Shown here: positions 55,519-63,800 of the stretch, piece after piece
Position numbering within the stretch: position 1 is the stretch's first letter
How the letters are laid out: every line of letters starts with the position of its first letter
Made by a program: the position numbers and the translations under genes
NCBI RefSeq assembly: GCF_022698165.1
Contig: NZ_JALDAY010000005.1
Span: forward strand, 248,001 to 312,000
From: Streptomyces cylindrosporus
GTDB lineage: Bacteria > Actinomycetota > Actinomycetes > Streptomycetales > Streptomycetaceae
Reading direction: 5' to 3'
Length of the DNA stretch: 64,000 nt
The notes under the pieces: generated by a model
Databases searched by the model: none
What the model was told of the DNA's origin: nothing
The model's input: only the letters and a program-made list of their open reading frames with translations

Positions 55519-57066
55519 CTAGGAGCAGACGGTTCCGGCCGCCGGTACCTTCCCGTCCAGCAGATAGCCGTTCACCGCGCTCTGCACGCACTTGTTCTTG
55601 CTGTCGTAGGCGCCATGCCCCTGGCCTTTGTAGGTCAGCTCGACGCCCACGCCCTTGCCCAGCGCGTCCACCATCTTCCGCGCGCCCTCGTACGGCGTGG
55701 CCGGGTCGCCGGTGTTGCCCACGACGAGGATCGGCGCCGAGCCGGCCGCGCTCACGTCGGGATGCTCGGCGGCGCCCGCGACGGCCCAGTCGGTGCAGCT
55801 CACCATTCCCCAGGCCAGGAAGTCGCCGAACAGCGGCGAGGCGGCCCGGAACTCCGGCAGCTTCCGCTCGACGTATGCGGAGTCGTACCGGGACTTGTCG
55901 TCGGCGCAGTTGATGGCGATGTTGGCCGCGGTGATGTTGCTGTACTCGCCGTTCTCGCTGCGCCCGTTCATCGAGTCGGACAGGGCGAGGAGGATCTTGC
56001 CGTCCCCGTCGTACGCCTGCTCCAGGCCCTCTGTGAGGTACTGCCAGAAGTCCTTCGAGTACAGCGCCTGGGCGATGCCGTTGGTCGCGGCGGTCTGGGT
56101 CAGCTCGCGCGGGAAGATTCCCGGGATCGGCTTCTTGTCGAGGTCCGCCAGCAGCTTGGCGATACGGTCCTTCACGTCCTGGGCGGTGTCGCCGATCGGG
56201 CAGTCCTCGGTCTTCGACGTGCAGTCCTCGGCGAAGTTGTCGAGCGCCAGCTGGAAGCCCTTGGCCTGGCCGAGGGAGCCCTGTTCGGCGTCCTGCGTCG
56301 GGTCGACGACCGCGTCGAAGACGGCCCTGCCCACCTTCTTCGGGAACAAGTGGGCGTAGACGCCGCCGAGTTCGGTGCCGTAGGAGATGCCGAAGTAGTA
56401 CAGCTTGTCGTCGCCGAGGACCTGCCGCATGAGGTCCATGTCGCGGGCCGCGTCGGTGGTGCGCACGTGCGCCAGCACCTTCTTGGAGTTCTTCTCGCAG
56501 GCCGCGTTGAACTCCTTGGTGTTGTCCAGCAGCTTGGTGCGCTCGGCCGCGTCGTCGGGGGTCGCGTCCTGCTGGAAGTAGGAGTCGAGCTGCTGGTCGC
56601 TCTCGCACTTCACGGGGGCGCTGCGGCCGACTCCGCGCGGGTCGAAGCTGACCAGGTCGTAGCGGGTGCGCAGCTTCGCGTAGTCCTCGCCGAAGGCGGG
56701 CAGCGTGGTGACGCCCGAGCCGCCGGGGCCGCCGAAGTTGAAGACGAGCGAGCCGATGCGCGTGCTCTCGCTGCCGCTGGTCTTCGCCCGGATCAGGGCG
56801 ATGCCGATCGTGTCGCCCTTGGGCTTGTTCCAGTCGAGGGGCGCCTTCATGGTGGCGCACTGCCACTTCGTGCCATTCGGCAGCGGTGACGGGGCATCAC
56901 CGCCGCCCTCCGCCTGGGAAGGTGCTGTGCAGTCCTTCCAGTCCAGCTTCTGGGCCGACAGGTCCTCGTCCTTGGAGTCGCCGCCGCTACAGGCCGCCAG
57001 CACGGAGGACAGCAGCACGGCGGTGGCGGTCAGGGCAGCGGCACGCGCGCGGGGAGGCTTCGGCAT
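55519..57066 (-). CDS. Secreted TAP-type alpha/beta-hydrolase peptidase (paralogue 2)
   Basis: This 515-residue lipoprotein has a lipobox VLAAC near residue 26 and the same catalytic blocks as the neighbour: VFNFGGPGGSGVTT, YFGISYGTELGG, VVGNTGDPATPYEG and GQGHGAYDS. Long stretches are nearly identical in DNA between the two genes, indicating tandem duplication. It also carries extra cysteines (EDCTSKTEDCPIG) that could form a disulfide. ATG 57066 has GGAGG very near. Both genes may feed the peptide ABC transporter, though they lie 8 kb apart. Confidence 0.92.
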   Translation of the reverse strand: MPKPPRARAAALTATAVLLSSVLAACSGGDSKDEDLSAQKLDWKDCTAPSQAEGGGDAPSPLPNGTKWQCATMKAPLDWNKPKGDTIGIALIRAKTSGSESTRIGSLVFNFGGPGGSGVTTLPAFGEDYAKLRTRYDLVSFDPRGVGRSAPVKCESDQQLDSYFQQDATPDDAAERTKLLDNTKEFNAACEKNSKKVLAHVRTTDAARDMDLMRQVLGDDKLYYFGISYGTELGGVYAHLFPKKVGRAVFDAVVDPTQDAEQGSLGQAKGFQLALDNFAEDCTSKTEDCPIGDTAQDVKDRIAKLLADLDKKPIPGIFPRELTQTAATNGIAQALYSKDFWQYLTEGLEQAYDGDGKILLALSDSMNGRSENGEYSNITAANIAINCADDKSRYDSAYVERKLPEFRAASPLFGDFLAWGMVSCTDWAVAGAAEHPDVSAAGSAPILVVGNTGDPATPYEGARKMVDALGKGVGVELTYKGQGHGAYDSKNKCVQSAVNGYLLDGKVPAAGTVCS

Positions 57067-57203
57067 GCCTCCATCCTGCGGTCGCCCGAGGCGGGGCGCT
57101 CGGGGCGCGGGCCGTATGAGGTACGCGCGCGTACAGCCGTCGTACCAGAACGGACGTAATGGAAGCGGACGCGGCAGAAGCGGACGTACCGGAAACGGCC
57201 GTA

Positions 57204-59963
57204 CTAGAGCGAGCCCTTGCGGGAGAGTTGGTTGAAGGCCAGCCAGCCGGGGAGGACGGGCAGCCACAGGGTCAGCAGGCGGAACAGCAGGACGGCGGGG
57301 GCCGCGACCTCCTTGGGGAGGCCGACGGCGATCAGACCGACCGTCAGGGTGGCCTCGACCGCGCCGACGCCGCCCGGGGTCGGGGCCGCCGAGCCGAGCG
57401 CGTTGCCGGCGAGGAAGACGACCGCGACGCTGGCGATGCTCAGCGAGGTCCCCTGCTGGCCGAACGCGCGGATCGAGGCGTCCAGGCACATCACGAAGCA
57501 GGCGGTCAGCAGGAGCATGCCGCCGATGCCGGTGACCAGCTTCTGCGGCCGCTGCAGCACGTCCAGCATGCGCGGCACGACACCGGCGAAGAGCGAGCGC
57601 ACGCGCGTGACGACGAATTTGCGCAGGAACGGCACCGAGGTGACCACCAGGACGAGCACCGCCACCGTCAGCAGACCCGCGATGACCGTCCGGGACGGTG
57701 ACAGCGACGGCGTCTTCTCGGTGCCGGTCAGATAGCCGAAGGACAGCAGCATCAGGATGTGGCAGCCGAGCCCGAACAGCTGCGAGGCGCCGACGCTCGC
57801 GACCGCGAGGCCCGGACGGACCCCGGAGCGTTGCAGGAAGCGCGTGTTGAGCGCGACGCCGCCCACCGCCGCCGGCGCGACGATCTTGACGAACGACCCG
57901 GCCACCTGAGCCGCCACCGTCCGCAGGAACGGCACCCGCTCGGGCACGAACCCCAGCAGCGCCATCGCCGCCGCGAAGTAGCTGGCCGCCGAGAACACCA
58001 CGGCCGCCAGCACCCAGCCCCACTGGGCGTTCTCGATCAGCGGCCCGAACTCGATGTGGGTGAGCTGCGTCAGCAGGAAGTACGCGCCGATCGCGCCCGC
58101 GATGAAACTGATCAGCGTCCGCGGGCGCACCCGCTCCAGGCGGGCCGGCTCGACCGGGGCCTGCGGCCTGATCAGCAGCACCTGGTGCCGGATCTGGCTG
58201 AGCAGGTCCTCCTCGCGCGCTTCGTCGAGCGCCTCGTCGATGGCCCGCTTCTCGGCCCGCTGCTCGGCCCGCACGGCCTTCTTGTCGGGCTTTTCGAGTA
58301 CGGGCCTGGTGTGGTCGTCCCCGGCCGCCTCCAGGCGGGCCTGCTTGGCCTGCCGGGACGCCTCCAGGACCGCCTCACGCTCCCGCTGGGCGCGTTCCCG
58401 GGCCAGCTTGCGCAGAGTCGCGCGGGAGGTGCGGCTGAGCGCGATGGGCTGCAACATGGGCAGGCAGTCGGCCACCGCGTCCGGGCCGAGCACGCTCACC
58501 GCGGACGCCACCGCGCGCTCGGCGCCCACTCGCAGGCCGAGCGTCACCAGGAGCTGCGAGACGTCCATGCGCAGGAGCAGATCGCCGGCCGCGATCTCGC
58601 CGACGCGCAGGTCGGTGAGGATGACCGTGCCGGAACGATCCACCAGAATCGCGTCACCCACCAGCCTGCGGTGCGCGATCCGGCGGGACTGGAGCGCGCG
58701 CACCTGGTGCCAGGTGTCGTGCAGCAGCTCGTCGGTGATCTGGTCGTCCGCGAGGGAGTCGAGGGTGCGCCCGCCGGTGTGCTCGTACACGAGCATGACG
58801 GCGTCGGGGCCGAGCTCCGAGGTCGCGATGAGCTTGGGCGCGTTGGCGCCGGCCGCGATGGCCGCGTACGCGAGCAGCGCCTCCTGCTCCAGGGCCTGGC
58901 GCAGCGACTGGAGGCTGCTGCGGGTGGCGAAGCCGCGCAGGGTCAGATTGCGCCACGCGCGGTAGAAGAAGCCCTGCGCCTGCTGCTCCCGGTCGACCAC
59001 CGTGACGTCCAGCGGCGGGCCGTCCTCCAGGGTGACGAAGTAGCGCCGGCCGCGGTCGCCCGTCTCCGGGTTCTCCGGCATCTCCTCGCGCGCGGCGCTC
59101 ACCGGGCGGAAGCCGACGTGCCTGAGGCCCGCCATCAGGGTCCGCCCGGTCGGGCGGACGTTGGGGGAGCCCACCGCGTACAGCGTGCCGTAGGCCACGC
59201 TCCAGCCGATCAGCACCGTCAGGATGATCGAGAACGGTGTGGTGTAGCCGGTGACGAGCATCGAGAACGCGTCCAGGAGCAGCACGATCCACAGCACCGC
59301 GCGCCAGCGCGGCCGCCGGGACATGCCGACGGCGGTCATGTACGCGATGACCGGGGCGAGATAGCCGTGCACCGGGTCGGTCAGCGCGTGGATGTCGCCG
59401 GGGGAGGGCTGGGTGAGCGCCTCCTGGATGGAGTCGGGGGCGGCCTTGGCGACCCACAGGTCCGTGGCCAGGGTCACGCCGTGCGCGAGGACCGCGGCGA
59501 GCACGCCGTCGGCGATGCGCAGCCCGTCGCGCTTGATCAGCCGCTCGATCGCGAACGCGACCGGCACCAGCAGGATCGCGATGCTGGAGGCCAGGCCGGC
59601 GATCTTGATGAGCAGGTCGGGCGCCTGTCCGGTGCCTTTGTTGATGTCCTGTTCGAGCCCTGAGGTGGTGCCGTGCGCGAAGGCGGCGATCGCCAGCAGT
59701 ATGACGACGGCCAGCAGGCCCACCAAGAGGCGCATCAGGTCGGAGGGGCGGTGCACGCGCGCGGGGAGCAGCGGTTCGTCGCCCTCGACCTCGTCGGCGT
59801 GTGCCTCGTCGAGGCAGTCCGCGTCGTCCTTGTACGCGTCCTCCGCGCGCGTGCCGGGCGCGGCGTTCTCGGCCGTCTCCGGGTCCTCGGTGCCGGTGTC
59901 CGGGCGCGACGAAGCGTCAGAGGCGCTCTGCGCGTCCTCCGGCTGCACACCCTGCTGCTTCAT
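57204..59963 (-). CDS. Membrane/kinase-like/LPG-synthase-like fusion protein
   Basis: This 919-residue protein has an acidic N-terminal ~75 residues and then four or five helices (about 80-275). A cytoplasmic kinase-like middle (about 300-580) has LVYEHTGGRTLDSL, HRRLVGDAILVDRSGTVILTDL (resembling the HRD...DFG segment) and helices like those of aminoglycoside/LPS kinases. A charged coiled region (580-630) leads to the LPG-synthase-like (UPF0104) membrane domain (about 660-905, with GGVALNTRFLQRSG, AAPTPGGVGAVEATL). The lysyltransferase domain of MprF is not present, so it is not simply an LPG synthase; it may be a flippase-like module with a lipid-kinase-like partner. ATG 59963 has AAGAAGAG upstream. 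Confidence 0.85.
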   Translation of the reverse strand: MKQQGVQPEDAQSASDASSRPDTGTEDPETAENAAPGTRAEDAYKDDADCLDEAHADEVEGDEPLLPARVHRPSDLMRLLVGLLAVVILLAIAAFAHGTTSGLEQDINKGTGQAPDLLIKIAGLASSIAILLVPVAFAIERLIKRDGLRIADGVLAAVLAHGVTLATDLWVAKAAPDSIQEALTQPSPGDIHALTDPVHGYLAPVIAYMTAVGMSRRPRWRAVLWIVLLLDAFSMLVTGYTTPFSIILTVLIGWSVAYGTLYAVGSPNVRPTGRTLMAGLRHVGFRPVSAAREEMPENPETGDRGRRYFVTLEDGPPLDVTVVDREQQAQGFFYRAWRNLTLRGFATRSSLQSLRQALEQEALLAYAAIAAGANAPKLIATSELGPDAVMLVYEHTGGRTLDSLADDQITDELLHDTWHQVRALQSRRIAHRRLVGDAILVDRSGTVILTDLRVGEIAAGDLLLRMDVSQLLVTLGLRVGAERAVASAVSVLGPDAVADCLPMLQPIALSRTSRATLRKLARERAQREREAVLEASRQAKQARLEAAGDDHTRPVLEKPDKKAVRAEQRAEKRAIDEALDEAREEDLLSQIRHQVLLIRPQAPVEPARLERVRPRTLISFIAGAIGAYFLLTQLTHIEFGPLIENAQWGWVLAAVVFSAASYFAAAMALLGFVPERVPFLRTVAAQVAGSFVKIVAPAAVGGVALNTRFLQRSGVRPGLAVASVGASQLFGLGCHILMLLSFGYLTGTEKTPSLSPSRTVIAGLLTVAVLVLVVTSVPFLRKFVVTRVRSLFAGVVPRMLDVLQRPQKLVTGIGGMLLLTACFVMCLDASIRAFGQQGTSLSIASVAVVFLAGNALGSAAPTPGGVGAVEATLTVGLIAVGLPKEVAAPAVLLFRLLTLWLPVLPGWLAFNQLSRKGSL

Positions 59964-60136
59964 CGTCTCTTCTTGATCTCGTATCACCGGTCACCGCCCG
60001 CATGATGGTGGCATGCCCCACCGACACACGGGGGCATCAGGGTGCAAAGGCGGGGGCGCACAGTCTGCCCGAAGCGCCGCCCCGGGGCGAGGGATACGCA
60101 CGGTGGCGGGCCCGTCACACTGTCGGTGGGGTGCGG

Positions 60137-60150
60137 CAGGATGGGACGGA
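60137..60150 (+). promoter_or_regulatory. -10 box placed for a leaderless transcript of the ATL gene
   Basis: CAGGAT (60137-60142), close to the common Streptomyces TAGGAT, ends 7 bases before ATG 60150. An in-frame ATG at 60141 overlaps the hexamer. Confidence 0.35.
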
Positions 60151-60527
60151 TGAGCGAGGAGAGCCTGCCGCCCGAGGACCGCCCCGACGCGCTGCCCGAG
60201 TACGCCGAGCGCGTCCTGGAGGTCGCCGAACTGATCCCGCCCGGGCGTGTCATGACGTACGGGGACGTGGCCGAATGGCTGGAAGAGGGCGGCCCGCGGC
60301 AGGTCGGCCGGGTGATGGCCCTCTATGGCGGAGCCGTCCCCTGGTGGCGCGTCGTCCGCTCGGACGGCGTCCTGCTCCCGGGGCACGAACTCGAGGCGGT
60401 CGACCACTACCGCGCCGAGGGCACGCCCCTGAAGGAGGCGAGCCGGGCCGCCGAGGGCCACCTGCCGCGCCTCGACATGAGGCGGGCGCGCTGGGACGGC
60501 GGCGAACGCGCGGAGGGTCACACCTGA
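60150..60527 (+). CDS. Alkyltransferase-like protein (ATL)
   Basis: This 125-residue protein has the MGMT DNA-binding fold: VLEVAELIPPGRVMTYGDVA (winged helix), QVGRVMALYGG (the Arg finger region) and the active-site segment PWWRVVRSDGVL. In a true O6-alkylguanine transferase that segment is PCHRV; here Trp replaces the acceptor Cys. It therefore cannot accept alkyl groups and is an ATL, which flags bulky O6-alkyl lesions for nucleotide-excision repair. The mycobacterial counterpart (Rv3204) also lies near adnA. ATG 60150 was chosen for its leaderless-type -10 box. Confidence 0.9.
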   Translation: MSEESLPPEDRPDALPEYAERVLEVAELIPPGRVMTYGDVAEWLEEGGPRQVGRVMALYGGAVPWWRVVRSDGVLLPGHELEAVDHYRAEGTPLKEASRAAEGHLPRLDMRRARWDGGERAEGHT

Positions 60528-60802
60528 CAGCTTCCGCCATCCGGCGGCCCCGTGTGTGACCTGTGCTCCGTACGGGGGAACAGGGGCACATCCGTGGCAT
60601 GCCGTACGTTCGTGAGGCGAGGGACCCGCGTGTCGCGAGTGCCGTACGGGCGGAAAGAGAAGGAGGGGAAGAAGGGGAAGCCCTGCTTCCGCAACGCCCG
60701 TCGGCGTAGCGTCGGCTGCACGAGTCCCCCTCACCCCCAGATCACCGCCCTGCACGCGCGGTGGTCCGACAACCAGTACGACCACCAGGACCGGCGAACC
60801 AC
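60528..60802 (+). other. 275-bp region before adnA
   Basis: This stretch contains no convincing gene. A purine-rich segment (60655-60680) lies in its middle. A frame of 84 codons is open here but has biased composition for non-coding DNA. The adnA promoter presumably lies here; no clear hexamers were found. Confidence 0.4.
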
Positions 60803-63800
60803 GTGAGCTCCTCTTCCTCCACCAGGCGCCTGCCGCACCCCCAGGTGCGGCAGGGGAACCGTGGCGCTTACCGACTGGTCCGTACCCCACCGGCCCGACC
60901 GGATCCCCCTCGTCTGGACGCCGCACAGCGCTCCGTGGTTGACCACAAGGATGGTCCGCTGCTCGTCCTCGCAGGTCCGGGCACCGGAAAGACCACCACG
61001 CTCGTCGAGTCGGTGGCGGCACGGATCGCCCGCGGCGGGGATCCCGAGCGCATCCTGGTGCTGACGTTCAGCCGCAAGGCGGCCGTCGAGCTGCGCGACC
61101 GCATGGCGCTGCGCATGGGGGCGGCCCGCGCGCCCTGGGCGACGACGTTCCACTCCTTCTGCTACGCCCTGGTCCGCGCCCACCAGGACAGCGAGCTGTT
61201 CGTGGAGCCGCTGCGGCTGCTGTCCGGCCCCGAGCAGGACGTCGCCGTCCGTGAACTGCTCGCCGGGCAGCCCGACCTGGAGCGGCTCGGCCTCGCGCAC
61301 GTGCGCTGGCCGGACGACCTGCGCGCGTGCCTGACCACCCGCGGCTTCGCCGACGAGGTCCGTGCGGTCCTCGCGCGCAGCCGTGAGCTGGGCCTGGACC
61401 CGGGCGCCCTGGATGCCTTCGCGCGCGGCATCGGCCGTCCCGACTGGCGTGCCGCGGCCGCCTTCCTCGCCGAGTACCTCGACGTCCTCGACCTCCAGGG
61501 CGTCCTCGACTACGCGGAACTGGTCCACCGCGCGGTCCTCCTCGCCCGCCGCCCCGAGGTGGCCGAGAAGCTCGCCGCGCAGTACGACGCCGTACTCGTG
61601 GACGAGTACCAGGACACGGACGCGGCGCAGGTACGGCTGCTGCACGCGCTCGCGGGCGGGGGGCGCACCCTGGTCGCGTACGGCGACCCGGACCAGTCGA
61701 TCTACGCCTTCCGGGGCGCCGACGTGAACGGCATCCTGGAGTTCCCGCACGCCTTCACGCGCGTGGACGGCAGCCCGGCGCCCGTGGAGGTTCTGCGCAC
61801 CTCCCGCCGATCCGGTGCCGCGCTGCTGGCCGGGACCCGGCTGCTCACCCAGCGCATGCCGCTGACCCGGCTCCCGGCGGAGAAGGTACGCGCGCACCGC
61901 GAGCTCGCGCCGGTGCGCGACGGCGGCCGCATCGAGGTGTACACGTACCCGACGGCCGGCACGGAACTGGACAACGTCGCCGACATCCTGCGCCGCGCGC
62001 ACCTGGAGGACGGCGTCCCCTGGCGCGAGATGGCCGTCCTGGTGCGGGCCGGCTCCCGGACGATCCCGACGGTGCGCCGCGCGCTCACGGCCGCGGGCGT
62101 CCCCCTGGACATAGACGGCGACGACTTGCCGTTGCGCCACGAACCGGCTGTCGCGCCCTTGCTGACGGCCCTACGGGCGGTGGCCACGGCGGAGGCGGCC
62201 GACGCAGGCCCACGCGCGCGTGGCGAGGGCGCGGACGTGGCACCGGCGGCGGAGGGCGGGCAAGACACGCCGGATGGTGGCCAGGACGGCGCTGCTGGGG
62301 CGCCAGGGCGCGACGAGCGCGACGCGCCTGAGGCGGCAGAGGGCGGCGAGCGTGACGCGGCTGAGCCGGTGGACGGCGGCGAAGGCGGCGCGGCTGAGTC
62401 GCTGGACGGCGGCGAGCGGGGCGCGGCTGAGGCGCCAACGAGCGACGAGCGTGAGGCGCCAGAGGGCGACGAGCGCGACGCGGCTGCGCCAGTGGACGGC
62501 GGCGAAGGTGACGCGGCTGAGGCGCTGGACGGTGGCGGGCGTGACGCGACCGATTCAGTGGACGGCGGCGAAGGCGGCTCAGCCGGTGCGGTGGCCCCCT
62601 GCTGGCTCGACACCGAGACCGCCCTCACCCTCCTCGCCTCCCCGCTCGGCGGCATGGACGCAGCGGACCTGCGTCGGCTCGGGCGGGCCCTGCGGGACGA
62701 GGAGCGGGCCGCCGGCAACGCCCTGCCGCCGCCCTCGGACGAGTTGCTCGCGCGGGCGCTGGCCGAGCCGGAGCGCCTGGCCGTGCACGACCCCGCGTAC
62801 GCGCGTGGCGCCCAGCGGCTCGGCGCGCTGCTGCGCAAGGCCCGGGAGCGCCTCGCCGGCGGCGGCACGGCCGAGGAGGCGCTGTGGGAGCTGTGGGAGG
62901 GCACTCCCTGGCCCGGGCGCCTGGAGCGGTCCGCCCGGCGCGGCGGCGCGGCCGGACGCAACGCCGACCGCGATCTGGACGCCGTGTGTGCGCTGTTCGC
63001 GACCGCCGCGCGCGCGGAGGAGCGCACGGGCGGCCGGGGCGCCCTCAACTTCCTGGAGGAGATCGACGCCGAGGACATCGCCGCCGACACCCTCACCCGG
63101 CGTGCCGTACGCCCCGACGCCGTACGCCTGATGACCGCGCACCGCTCCAAGGGCCTGGAGTGGCGCCTGGTCGTCGTCGCGGGCGTCCAGGAGGGCCTGT
63201 GGCCCGACCTGCGCCGCCGCGGCTCGCTCCTGGAGGCGGACCGCATCGGCCGCGACGGACTCGCCGAACCGCTCACCCCGGGGGCGCTGCTCGCCGAGGA
63301 ACGCCGCCTGTTCTACGTCGCCGCCACGCGCGCGCGTGAACGGCTCGTCGTCACCGCCGTGAAGGCCCCCGCCGACGACGGCGACCAGCCCTCCCGCTTC
63401 CTCACCGAACTCGGCGTCGAACCCAAGGACGTCACGGGCCGCCCCCGCCGACCGCTGTCCGTCGCCGCGCTCGTCGCCGAACTGCGCGCCACGACCGTCG
63501 ATCCGCGCGTCTCCGACACCCTCAGGGAGGCCGCCGCGCACCGGCTGGCCCGGCTTGCCGCGCTCGCCGACGAGGACGGCCGCCCGCTCGTCCCGTCGGC
63601 CCACCCCTACCGCTGGTGGGGCATGTGGGACCCGACCGAGTCCAAGGTGCCGCTGCGCAACCGCGACCAGCCCGTCGTGCTCTCCGGCAGCGCCCTCGAC
63701 CAGCTCGCCAACACCTGCGCCCTGCAGTGGTTCCTGGGCCGCGAGGTGAAGGCCGACGCGCCCGCCACGGCCGCCCAGGGCTTCGGCAACGTGGTGCACG

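Noticed and set aside
57204..59963. Lysylphosphatidylglycerol synthase (MprF)
   Set aside because: The aminoacyl-transferase domain is missing; only the flippase-like membrane domain is similar.
60552..60806. 84-codon plus-strand frame before adnA
   Set aside because: No ribosome-binding site, biased composition, ends inside the start of adnA; probably leader DNA.
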